Assembly: GCF_002954585.1 (NCBI RefSeq)
Contig: NZ_MSCI01000001.1
Coordinates: forward strand, 1,488,001-1,552,000
Length of the DNA: 64,000 bases
Reading direction: 5' to 3'
From: Vibrio chagasii
GTDB lineage: Bacteria; Pseudomonadota; Gammaproteobacteria; Enterobacterales; Vibrionaceae
Below, one piece after another: positions 56,869 to 64,000 of the stretch. A program made the position numbers and the translations under genes. Within the stretch, counting starts at the first letter, position 1. The number at the start of each line of letters is the position of its first letter. Under the pieces are notes generated by a model. That model did not search any database, was not told the DNA's origin, and saw nothing but the letters and a program-made list of their open reading frames with translations.

Positions 56869-57711
56869 GTGAATTTTATTACGGAAAACAAAATCCCTGT
56901 CGGACAATGGATGGAAGCTGGTGTTGACTGGTTAACTATCAACGCAGCGGGCTTTTTTGATGCTATTTCTATCTTTTTAGAAACCGTTATTCTGTTTTTA
57001 GTCGATGTATTTAAATGGATGCCGCCTGCGCTCCCTATCGTGATTACTGCTGCGATCGCTTGGTATTTACACCGTAAATTGTCGTTGGTGATCTTCGTTG
57101 TCGCGGCGCTTCTGACCATCCTCAACCTTGGCTATTGGCAAGAAATGCTGGAAACCTTTGTTCTCGTCTTTGCGGCGACAACGATTTCCGTATTAATTGG
57201 CGTACCGGTTGGCATCATGGCAGCGCACCGTCCTTGGCTGTATACGTTACTGCGCCCCATTCTCGACTTAATGCAGACGGTCCCAACGTTTGTTTACCTT
57301 ATCCCAACTTTGGTTCTATTCGGCTTAGGTATTGTCCCTGGCTTAATCTCAACCATTATTTTTGCTATCGCGGCCCCAATACGTTTGACCTACTTGGGCG
57401 TGACTAAGGTGCCAGAAGAGCTGATTGAAGCCGGTAAAGCGTTTGGCGCTAGCCGCATGAAATTGCTCCTCAAAGTGGAGTTACCAGCTGCTCTGCCAAG
57501 CATTATGGCAGGTGTCACTCAGTGCATCATGTTATCGCTTTCTATGGTCGTGATCGCGGCGCTTGTTGGTGCTGACGGGCTTGGTAAACCAGTGGTTCGA
57601 GCCTTGAACACAGTGAATATCTCGCAAGGATTTGAAGCGGGACTTGCGATTGTACTTGTCGCTATCATTCTTGATCGCTTGTGCAAAACACCTAACCAGA
57701 AGGAGGCTTAA
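56869..57711 (+). CDS. choW: Choline ABC transporter permease
   Basis: A 280-residue permease from the GTG at 56869, which gives the usual MNFITENKIP start and has AAAGG 8 nt upstream; an upstream GTG at 56833 lies within the hairpin and an ATG at 56854 also precedes. It has about six to seven helices and the ABC permease contact stretch EAGKAFGASRMKLLLKVELP. It forms the membrane channel with ChoV. Confidence 0.9.
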   Translation: MNFITENKIPVGQWMEAGVDWLTINAAGFFDAISIFLETVILFLVDVFKWMPPALPIVITAAIAWYLHRKLSLVIFVVAALLTILNLGYWQEMLETFVLVFAATTISVLIGVPVGIMAAHRPWLYTLLRPILDLMQTVPTFVYLIPTLVLFGLGIVPGLISTIIFAIAAPIRLTYLGVTKVPEELIEAGKAFGASRMKLLLKVELPAALPSIMAGVTQCIMLSLSMVVIAALVGADGLGKPVVRALNTVNISQGFEAGLAIVLVAIILDRLCKTPNQKEA

Positions 57712-57713
57712 TC

Positions 57714-58928
57714 ATGTCTATTTCTCAAGAACAAAAGACAGTGGACGCAATTACGATTAAAAATCTTGATGTCGTTTTTGGTGATAAACCGAAGCAAGCG
57801 CTTGAGCTACTCGATCAAGGCAAAACTCGTCAGGAGATCATTGATGAGACCGGCCAAGTCGTCGGCGTAGATAATGTGTCGCTAACGGTTAAAGAGGGCG
57901 AGATCTGCGTGCTGATGGGCTTGTCTGGCTCAGGAAAATCTTCATTGCTTCGAGCGGTAAACGGTTTGAATGAGATTAGCCGTGGCTCGTTGGCAATTAA
58001 AGATGGCGATAAGCAGGTTGATTTAGGTGAACAGTGTGATGAAACGACACTGCGCCACCTTCGTACCCACCGTGTTTCGATGGTATTCCAAAAGTTCGCC
58101 TTAATGCCTTGGTTGACCGTGTTGGATAACGTGGCCTTTGGCCTTGAAATGCAAGGTGTCGCTAAAGATGTTCGTCGTGCTAAGGCACGTGAACAGCTTG
58201 AAATGGTTGGTCTTGCGGAGTGGGAGACCAAATTCCCTCATGAGCTCTCTGGTGGTATGCAGCAACGTGTTGGCTTAGCTCGAGCATTCGCTATGGACAC
58301 TGACATTCTATTAATGGACGAACCGTTCTCGGCGCTTGACCCATTGATTCGTGCACAGCTTCAAGATGAGTTGATCACACTGCAAAACAAGCTCAATAAA
58401 ACGATTTTGTTCGTCAGCCATGATTTAGACGAAGCGCTGAAGATTGGTAACAACATTGCGATCATGGAGTCAGGCAAGCTGATTCAACATGGTAAACCTG
58501 AAGAGATTGTACTTACACCTAAAACGGAATACGTGAAGGACTTCGTTGCTCATACTAACCCATTGAATGTACTAAAAGGTCGCTCATTGATGCAGCCTCT
58601 GGATTCTTTGAAACAAGAAGATGAAAGCTGGCAGATCTGCGATTCAAAAGACCTATGGGTTGAACAGAGCGAAGGGGAGCTATCTGTAAAAGGTGAATCG
58701 GATTTGGCACTTGTCGAGTGGAATGAGTCTGATGATTTAACCGAGATCAGCGGGTCGAGTGTGGTTGTCGTAAGCCCTGAAATAGGCATGCGTGATGCAA
58801 TTAAGCTCAAGCAGATCAGCAACCATCCCATCTTGCTGGTTGAAGATAATCAATTGGTCGGAATCTTGGATAATAGTGAGTTTTACAACGCATTGACGGG
58901 AAATTTCCAACTCAATAATGCTGCTTAG
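57714..58928 (+). CDS. choV: Choline ABC transporter ATPase
   Basis: A 404-residue ATPase starting 2 nt after choW (AGGAGG site). Walker A is GLSGSGKSS, signature LSGGMQQRVG, Walker B ILLMDEPFSALD and the switch His in FVSHDLDEA. A C-terminal regulatory tail of about 110 residues ends in a CBS-like segment, which in OpuA-type systems senses ionic strength. Last gene of the operon. Confidence 0.92.
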   Translation: MSISQEQKTVDAITIKNLDVVFGDKPKQALELLDQGKTRQEIIDETGQVVGVDNVSLTVKEGEICVLMGLSGSGKSSLLRAVNGLNEISRGSLAIKDGDKQVDLGEQCDETTLRHLRTHRVSMVFQKFALMPWLTVLDNVAFGLEMQGVAKDVRRAKAREQLEMVGLAEWETKFPHELSGGMQQRVGLARAFAMDTDILLMDEPFSALDPLIRAQLQDELITLQNKLNKTILFVSHDLDEALKIGNNIAIMESGKLIQHGKPEEIVLTPKTEYVKDFVAHTNPLNVLKGRSLMQPLDSLKQEDESWQICDSKDLWVEQSEGELSVKGESDLALVEWNESDDLTEISGSSVVVVSPEIGMRDAIKLKQISNHPILLVEDNQLVGILDNSEFYNALTGNFQLNNAA

Positions 58929-58960
58929 TCGTTTGAGTTGAGTACACTCGCTTTTTATGA

Positions 58961-58992
58961 CAAATAGGTAGCGAAATCTCGCTACCTATTTG
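58961..58992 (+). terminator. Terminator of the bet-cho operon
   Basis: A perfect 14-bp stem, CAAATAGGTAGCGA (58961-58974) and TCGCTACCTATTTG (58979-58992), with loop AATC. Continued T content is modest, but its position and strength fit operon end. Confidence 0.8.
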
Positions 58993-59280
58993 ACTCTACT
59001 CTCTTTTTATTTTTCTCTTGTTCGTGACTTTTCTTTGATGGTTCGCCGCTTCAAACCGGAATATCAGTACTCAAAGTACAAAAGTGTTGTCACGCTCAAA
59101 CTCAGAGGCATAGAAAAGATTGAGAATAGTATGAACATCAGTACAATGCGGAAAAATTAATGAAGTAATTTATCAATTTACAGTGTAATTCCCGAGCAGC
59201 TTTGGCTCTATTAATTGGAGTTTCGAGTCGCTTGAGCACTGTGAAAACATTCACCGTATATTAGTACAAAGGTCTGCATC
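58993..59280. other. Intergenic region upstream of the MarR gene
   Basis: About 290 bp, AT-rich, without a coding frame. It probably contains the promoter of the MarR-type gene. No clear palindrome stands out. Confidence 0.4.
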
Positions 59281-59763
59281 TTGGACAAACATGACGAAAT
59301 CCTGGTCGCTATTCGCCAAATTATTCGCGCTATCGATTTACATTCGAAGAAGCTGAGTAAAGAGTATGGTTTGACTGGCCCTCAATTAATCTTAATGAGA
59401 GCAATCCAAGAAATGGGTAACGTGACGATCAAAGAATTGTCTAACCACACCAATGTAAGCCAAGCGACTACCACTACGATCATTGATCGTCTAGAGGTGA
59501 ATGGCTATGTACAACGTATCCGCAGTGTTGCTGACCGTCGTAAAGTGCATGCGAACTTGACCGAAAAAGGTCAAGAACTGCTAAACAACGCTCCACCACC
59601 ACTGCAAGATAGCTTCGTTAACAAATTTCAAAATCTTGAGCCGTGGGAACAAAGTTTGCTACTTTCTTCGATGCAACGTGTATCATCTATGATGAACGCG
59701 GAAGACATTGATGCCGCTCCAGTTCTTCAGCTTGAAGGTATTGCTAATATCGCAAAAAGCTAG
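59281..59763 (+). CDS. MarR-family regulator, CosR/EctR-like
   Basis: A 160-residue winged-helix protein that appears to start at TTG 59281 with AAAGG 8 nt upstream. LTGPQLILMRAIQEMGNVTI and VSQATTTTIIDRLEVNGYVQ are the DNA-binding core, with the wing at RIRSVADRRKVHANLT. It resembles CosR of V. cholerae and EctR of methylotrophs, which repress compatible-solute genes at low osmolarity (from memory). Its place behind the betaine operon fits that role, but it is a separate transcription unit. Confidence 0.75.
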   Translation: MDKHDEILVAIRQIIRAIDLHSKKLSKEYGLTGPQLILMRAIQEMGNVTIKELSNHTNVSQATTTTIIDRLEVNGYVQRIRSVADRRKVHANLTEKGQELLNNAPPPLQDSFVNKFQNLEPWEQSLLLSSMQRVSSMMNAEDIDAAPVLQLEGIANIAKS

Positions 59764-60169
59764 ACAACACAACCTGAGAACACGAGTTAAATTCAACCCT
59801 CGGTACTTATGAATCGGTTAGCCTCCACGATGGTGAGCTTTACCTATTTTGTTTTTAACTTCTCAGAAAAATTGAGTCTTGTACTTTCCTCCTCGTTAGC
59901 CAGGTTTCCTGGCTATTTAAAGCTTACTGATTTTTAAACATGCATCTTTATCTGATGATCAGCTACGTCACAAAACCTTCTGTAAGCCACAAAACTTTTT
60001 TCAATATAAGCGCGTTCTATTAACTAAAAACAGCCAGCTTAAATTGCTTATTTGGCGCCTTAAATTGGCTAAAAACAGGTGCTTTAAGTTGCTGTTTTTG
60101 TTGGCTTTTAATTTGATGTTTTCTAAAGATCTCAGTGGTAGTCTTAGCTTACTTTCTTTAGGGGGCTAA
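59764..60169 (+). other. Region upstream of qnr with repeats
   Basis: Holds the MarR terminator (59897-59915) and, at 60024-60048 and 60069-60093, two imperfect direct repeats opening with CTAAAAACAG and closing TTAARTTGCT, 45 nt apart. A related copy, CTTAAATTGG, is at 60059. No gene is present. No LexA box (CTGT-N8-ACAG) is seen, fitting LexA-independent control reported for qnrS relatives. Confidence 0.5.
59897..59915 (+). terminator. Stem-loop after the MarR gene
   Basis: TAGCCAGG (59897-59904) and CCTGGCTA (59908-59915) with loop TTT, then TTTAAAG. Confidence 0.6.
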
Positions 60170-60826
60170 ATGGACACTAATAACAGTACTTATCACAACC
60201 ACATTTTCGCTCAACAAGACTTGTCCGATATGACTTTCACAGCATGTACCTTCATTCGCTGTGACTTTAGGCGTTGTAATCTACGTGACACGACCTTTAT
60301 TAATTGTAAGTTCATTGCGCAAGGCGATATCGAAGGATGCCACTTTGGTATCGCAGATTTGCGTGATGCAAGTTTTCAGAGCTGCCAGCTCGCCATGGCG
60401 AATTTTAGTAACGCCAATTGCTATGGGATTGAGTTACGTGAATGTGACTTGAAAGGGGCTAACTTTACGAGAACGAACTTTGCCAACCAGGTGAGTAATC
60501 GTATGTACTTTTGCTCAGCGTATATCACAGGCTGTAACTTGTCTTATGCTAACTTTGAACAGGCTTGTTTAGAAAAATGTGAGCTGTTTGAGAACCGTTG
60601 GATAGGGACTTACCTTGCAGGAGCGTCATTAAAGGAGTCGGATCTGAGCCGAGGCGTATTCTCTGAAGATGTATGGGGACAGTTCAGTATGCAGGGAGCA
60701 AACTTGTGTCACGCTGAATTAGAGGGGTTAGATCCTCGAAAGGTTGACACATCGGGCATTAAAATTGTCGCTTGGCAACAAGAGCAACTGCTTGAAACTA
60801 TGGGTATTGTGGTAATGCCTGATTAA
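60170..60826 (+). CDS. qnr: Chromosomal Qnr pentapeptide-repeat protein, QnrS-like
   Basis: A 218-residue pentapeptide protein; the sequence follows QnrS1 (also 218 residues) closely as I recall it, e.g. TFTACTFIR, DFRRCNLRDTTF, LAMANFSNANCYGIE, SNRMYFCSAY and EKCELFENRWIGT. It forms a right-handed beta-helix dimer that mimics DNA and protects gyrase and topoisomerase IV from quinolones. Its native role in Vibrio is unknown. GGGGG precedes the ATG and a terminator follows. Splendidus-group chromosomes are the proposed source of plasmid qnrS. Confidence 0.92.
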   Translation: MDTNNSTYHNHIFAQQDLSDMTFTACTFIRCDFRRCNLRDTTFINCKFIAQGDIEGCHFGIADLRDASFQSCQLAMANFSNANCYGIELRECDLKGANFTRTNFANQVSNRMYFCSAYITGCNLSYANFEQACLEKCELFENRWIGTYLAGASLKESDLSRGVFSEDVWGQFSMQGANLCHAELEGLDPRKVDTSGIKIVAWQQEQLLETMGIVVMPD

Positions 60827-60983
60827 TAGGGTTAGCGAAATCTTTGATTAACCGAGAAAAGACGGTTGTTTTGCTTCTAACCACTGTGGCTGCACATGGT
60901 TTATACCTGCTTTATCTATGAAACTTATCTTGTGAGATTTTTAGGTAAAGTTTTGATTTTAATAGTCAAAGCAAGATTAAAAT

Positions 60984-61012
60984 AAGGCACTTTCCTAGCA
61001 GGAAAGTGCCTT
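60984..61012 (+). terminator. Intrinsic terminator downstream of qnr
   Basis: AAGGCACTTTCCT (60984-60996) and AGGAAAGTGCCTT (61000-61012), a 13-bp stem, about 160 nt past the stop. The 340-bp interval 60827-61166 has no gene. Confidence 0.75.
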
Positions 61013-61166
61013 GCTCTTATCGGTTGAGAGCTTTACGTACTCACAATCTCTTCACCGACTTTGGCCCAGTTCGAACTAACCTCTAAGCTAAATCACGCCC
61101 TAATCTTTGATAGGCACCCACGTTCTTTGGCAGCTTGAAGCCTTGCTAAGTGTGGCGTAGTCAAAG

Positions 61167-62279
61167 TTATATGGCACAGAATGGTTGGTTTTTATTAATG
61201 TTTGTACAAGGCTGAGATTCTCGTTTGTTCGTGTTACGCCCCAATTCAACCACTTGTTTACCATTGACATCAAACATCGAGAAATCGTATGTCTCAACTT
61301 GATCTGTGTCCCATCGGTCTAGCTTGAGTGTTTTATTCTTTAAGTCTACTTGCGAAACCCATAAAGTTGGAAAGTTCGCGTCATAGGCGACGTCCCATTT
61401 TGTATATCCGCTACGCATCTCATGAGCAACACCTTCAATAATATTACTTAATTGTTTGTTGTCGCGGATACCAAAACGCTCTTCATACGCTTTTACTTCC
61501 TTAAGAGCATATTGAGCACGATAACGACGATCTATAGAGTTGATTGAAGCCGTTGGGAAGCGCTTTTCACTTAATAATTCTCTGTCCATTTCTGTCATAG
61601 TATCAAACGTTGGGTTGTTTGAAATGACATCTAAAGAACCTGTTCCTCGGTAGAGTTTCTTTTCACCATTTACCATTTCAACAAGGACAGTCTCACCAGA
61701 GTTATCAGCAAAAATGAAGTGAGCCAAGAAGTGGTTTACAGTTGTATTTGCATCATACAGACCAGGTACGCCACCAAGTTTTTGGTCACGGATGTTTGTG
61801 TTATTGATAATAGATTCTACTTCATCAAGGTTTTTTGCATTCGCAATAACGTATTGCACGAATCGCTGACCATCGATGTCTTGATTACCTTTTACTCGCG
61901 CTTTTTCATCTTGCCAGTCTGTATTGAGATAATGAATTTGACCAAGAACACCATGTTCGTTGATTGCTTCGGTGACAAACTCTGCGTCGAAGCTTGCAAT
62001 CTCAATCATGGCATGTTTTGACTTGTAAACTTGATGGGCTCCCCCTGATTTGTTGAGGTCGACACCGTATACCGTGGGTGCTCGTGTATCAAGGACAGTT
62101 CCTCTCGGTACACCGCGCACAACACCTTGATCGTAACCTTCCCAGTCCATTGAACGTGTGACCATCGTCGTATCTAAAGTATCCGAGTGGTACAAAGCTC
62201 GTGTACAAGCTTGTGCTGTACCAGAAATGGCTCCAAGCGTTGTGGCAACTAGGGTGAGTGTTAATAATTGTTTTTTCAT
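61167..62279 (-). CDS. Penicillin V acylase-type Ntn hydrolase (linear amide C-N hydrolase)
   Basis: A 370-residue precursor. The signal peptide ends at A24 and exposes Cys25 (QACTRALY) as the N-terminal nucleophile; Arg42 and Asp45 in TRSMDWEG fall 17 and 20 residues on, matching the Cys1, Arg18, Asp21 pattern of bile salt hydrolases and penicillin V acylases. Members cleave amides of fatty acyl, bile acid and N-acyl homoserine lactone type. Which one is used here cannot be read. It should be periplasmic. It is divergent from an HxlR regulator, 356 nt away. Confidence 0.85.
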   Translation of the reverse strand: MKKQLLTLTLVATTLGAISGTAQACTRALYHSDTLDTTMVTRSMDWEGYDQGVVRGVPRGTVLDTRAPTVYGVDLNKSGGAHQVYKSKHAMIEIASFDAEFVTEAINEHGVLGQIHYLNTDWQDEKARVKGNQDIDGQRFVQYVIANAKNLDEVESIINNTNIRDQKLGGVPGLYDANTTVNHFLAHFIFADNSGETVLVEMVNGEKKLYRGTGSLDVISNNPTFDTMTEMDRELLSEKRFPTASINSIDRRYRAQYALKEVKAYEERFGIRDNKQLSNIIEGVAHEMRSGYTKWDVAYDANFPTLWVSQVDLKNKTLKLDRWDTDQVETYDFSMFDVNGKQVVELGRNTNKRESQPCTNINKNQPFCAI

Positions 62280-62635
62280 GATTTAAGTAACCTAAAAGAT
62301 AAGTTCGTATGTGTCGAATGCTAGGTGTTATGCGCTATATATGTCATTGGCTGATAGAATTTTGCACTCTTCAGAGTTGTGGTTAATTCAACTTTTATTT
62401 CTCAGAAAACATATAACAATAACTTGTTAAATAATCTTTGTTTCTATGTTGGATATTATGCAATCTTAAGTATATCAATTCAACTGGCTCTCAATAAGTT
62501 AGAGGAGAGATTCATTTGCTAAAGCTTTGAAGGTAATTACCTCAATCAAGGCGTCATTTTTTGCTATTAAAAACATAGCAAGTTAAATTATAACCGATTA
62601 TACTCAGACACGTTTTTGATAGCGGAGGAATCTCA
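62280..62635. other. 356-bp divergent promoter region
   Basis: Lies between the acylase and HxlR genes, AT-rich, with no coding frame. A HxlR-type operator would be expected here but no clear palindrome is visible. Confidence 0.4.
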
Positions 62636-62965
62636 ATGACTCATTTTAGTTGTCTCGGTAAGCCAGTTCGCGGCTCAGAGTCAGGAATCCCTATCATGGC
62701 ATTATTTGACTTGCTGGGGAGACGTTGGGCTATGGGAGTTCTTTGGCAGCTATGTTCAGGTGGTCCCTGTACATTCCGTGAATTGCAGGATCGCTGTGAA
62801 TCAATTTCTCCTGCCGTTTTAAATTCAAGAATTAAAGACTTAAGACAGGCAAAGTTACTTGAACGCGGAGAGGGGGGGTATCAACCTACGGATTTAGGAA
62901 AGCAAATCATCTCATCCCTTCATCCTTTAAAAGATTTAGCTGAACAATGGGTTGAAACACTCTAA
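62636..62965 (+). CDS. HxlR-family transcription regulator
   Basis: A 109-residue winged helix with the HxlR order: IMALFDLLGRRWAMGVLWQL, FRELQDRCESISPAVLNSRI, RLKDL-like linker (KDLRQAKLLERGEGGYQPT) and a C-terminal dimer helix (LHPLKDLAEQWVE). A CxxC-like N-terminal Cys (FSCLG) could sense oxidants or aldehydes. A GGAGG site precedes the ATG. It is followed by a YciI gene and divergent from the acylase, so both are plausible targets. Confidence 0.85.
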   Translation: MTHFSCLGKPVRGSESGIPIMALFDLLGRRWAMGVLWQLCSGGPCTFRELQDRCESISPAVLNSRIKDLRQAKLLERGEGGYQPTDLGKQIISSLHPLKDLAEQWVETL

Positions 62966-63037
62966 GACGGAGAGTGAAAAGTGAATACTAAAAAAATTGC
63001 CTATGAAGCTATACAGTAACCTGAACGAGGAGCCATC

Positions 63038-63325
63038 ATGTTTATTGTATCTTTAAATTATATTGGTAAATTATCAGAAGTTGATAAGTATCTTGAGGAT
63101 CATATTGACTATCTGAATAGATACTACGAGCTGGGTATTTTTATTGCTTCCGGCAGGAAAGTGCCTCGTACTGGTGGGGTTATCCTTGCACAGGCGAAGG
63201 ACCGCACTGCACTAGAAGGTATATTAAATCATGACCCTTTTATCATTTACAACCTTGCCGATTACGAGTTAACAGAGTTTATCCCAAGCAAGATGGTTCC
63301 TGAGCTTGCTTCGTTAATCAATTGA
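63038..63325 (+). CDS. YciI-family protein
   Basis: A 95-residue ferredoxin-like alpha-beta protein (YCII). MFIVSLNYI starts it, HIDYLNRYYELGIFIASGRK is the family core and DHD-type catalytic sites are represented by HDPFII. YciI proteins are small lyase-like or dehydrochlorinase-like enzymes of mostly unknown substrate. GAGGAG precedes the ATG. It lies 72 nt downstream of HxlR on the same strand and may form an operon with it. Confidence 0.8.
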   Translation: MFIVSLNYIGKLSEVDKYLEDHIDYLNRYYELGIFIASGRKVPRTGGVILAQAKDRTALEGILNHDPFIIYNLADYELTEFIPSKMVPELASLIN

Positions 63326-63536
63326 CACTCAATGTTAATCTAAACGGAGCAAGATCAGTGAGTGGGCTTAGTTTCAAGCTCGTAGATCTACGGAAACCTT
63401 TCGCACGATATCTATGTTTTAAGAATATTCTAATCCAAAAATTTATGTGCAACACACTATTACCAGAGCAGGGACTGGTAGTGGCCTAGTTACGTGTTGT
63501 CGCCTAAGTTAGATTATCGTTTTAATTTTACTTGTT

Positions 63537-64000
63537 TTATTTGATTAATACTTGGTCAAAGATTTTCTTAACGATGGGCGCACTATTGAAAGAACCGCCA
63601 CCGGCATTTTCGAGGATTACTGTTACTACGATCTCCGGCTCTTCATAAGGGGCAAACCCAGTAAACAACGCTAAATCTCTTAGATGTTCGGGAGTATTAT
63701 CAGCATCGTACTCTTCGTTTTCTGCCAACCCGAAGACCTGGCTCGTGCCAGACTTCCCTGCGCTTTTATAGAGAGCGTTTCGAAATACTGTTCTAGAGGT
63801 GCCATTTTTACCATGATTTACTAGGTACATACCGTATCTAGCAAGTTCCCAGTAGTTTGATGGAACTCCTTGGATCGGCGGGGACTCGGCTAGCTTATTT
63901 TTAGTCGAATCATTTTGATTCGATAAACTGTCGAGCAACTGGAGCGGCTTTTTCCGACCATTATTGACTAAAATTGAGGTGGCATTGGCTATCTGAATGG
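63537..64000 (-). CDS. Penicillin-binding protein 2 (transpeptidase), 3' part only
   Basis: The last 155 or so codons of a class B PBP; the frame stays open to the right edge (IQIANATSILVNNG precedes the first internal start at 63938), so the gene continues beyond the window. The KSGT motif is in AGKSGTSQV, then EEYDADNTPEHLRDLALFTG and VTVILENAGGGS, as in MrdA/PBP2. It would crosslink peptidoglycan during elongation. Whether it is the essential copy or an extra paralog cannot be decided from this end. Confidence 0.85.
   Translation of the reverse strand, partial: IQIANATSILVNNGRKKPLQLLDSLSNQNDSTKNKLAESPPIQGVPSNYWELARYGMYLVNHGKNGTSRTVFRNALYKSAGKSGTSQVFGLAENEEYDADNTPEHLRDLALFTGFAPYEEPEIVVTVILENAGGGSFNSAPIVKKIFDQVLIK

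Overview
The window looks like part of a coastal marine Vibrio genome, most likely from the Splendidus clade and perhaps its second chromosome (inference). The clade hints are a 218-residue pentapeptide protein very close to my memory of plasmid QnrS1, a 249-residue secreted ADP-ribosyltransferase resembling the Vis toxin described from V. splendidus, a VCR-type attC site, a vibriolysin-like M4 protease, a Vibrio-type M28 aminopeptidase, and a betIBA-choXWV choline operon.

Layout. 1-7.3 kb: an IS256-type transposase remnant, then a locus for using taurine as nitrogen source: AGCS Na+ symporter, MocR/TauR-type regulator, taurine:pyruvate aminotransferase (Tpa), SafE-type exporter and SafD-type aldehyde dehydrogenase, tied together by CTGG-type direct-repeat boxes. 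7.3-9.1 kb: an SDR oxidoreductase with two TetR-type palindromes upstream, a small exported protein and an IS5-type remnant. 9.1-12.3 kb: an MFS-PlsC fusion and a regulator/membrane protein pair. 12.3-17.5 kb: an accessory patch with two integron gene cassettes (one complete attC, no integrase), a decayed serine recombinase flanked by direct repeats, several ACAGA-N5-TCTGT palindromes and an AT-rich DUF711 gene. 17.7-24.5 kb: an ABC exporter, CtlX hydrolase, lipase-like hydrolase, AraC regulator and two outer-membrane barrel proteins.

24.7-33.3 kb: a DctB/DctD-like two-component system facing a sigma-54 promoter that should drive a TAXI-type TRAP transporter and an LhgO-type 2-hydroxyglutarate oxidase. 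33.3-37.5 kb: a three-gene operon for an 865-residue secreted protein of unknown family and two paralogous secreted R-S-E ADP-ribosyltransferases; this is the strongest candidate for an undescribed system. 37.7-51.4 kb: a chemoreceptor, secreted M28 and M4 peptidases that both carry PPC domains, an OmpR-type two-component pair, lipoproteins, a candidate structured leader RNA and a LruC-domain protein with a partner lipoprotein.

51.7-59.8 kb: the glycine betaine operon (betI, betB, betA, choX, choW, choV) with a BetI-type operator, three intercistronic hairpins and a CosR/EctR-like MarR gene downstream. 60.2-64 kb: the chromosomal qnr gene, a penicillin V acylase-type Ntn hydrolase divergent from an HxlR regulator and YciI protein, and the 3' end of a PBP2 gene that runs off the right edge. 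No rRNA, tRNA or CRISPR was seen.
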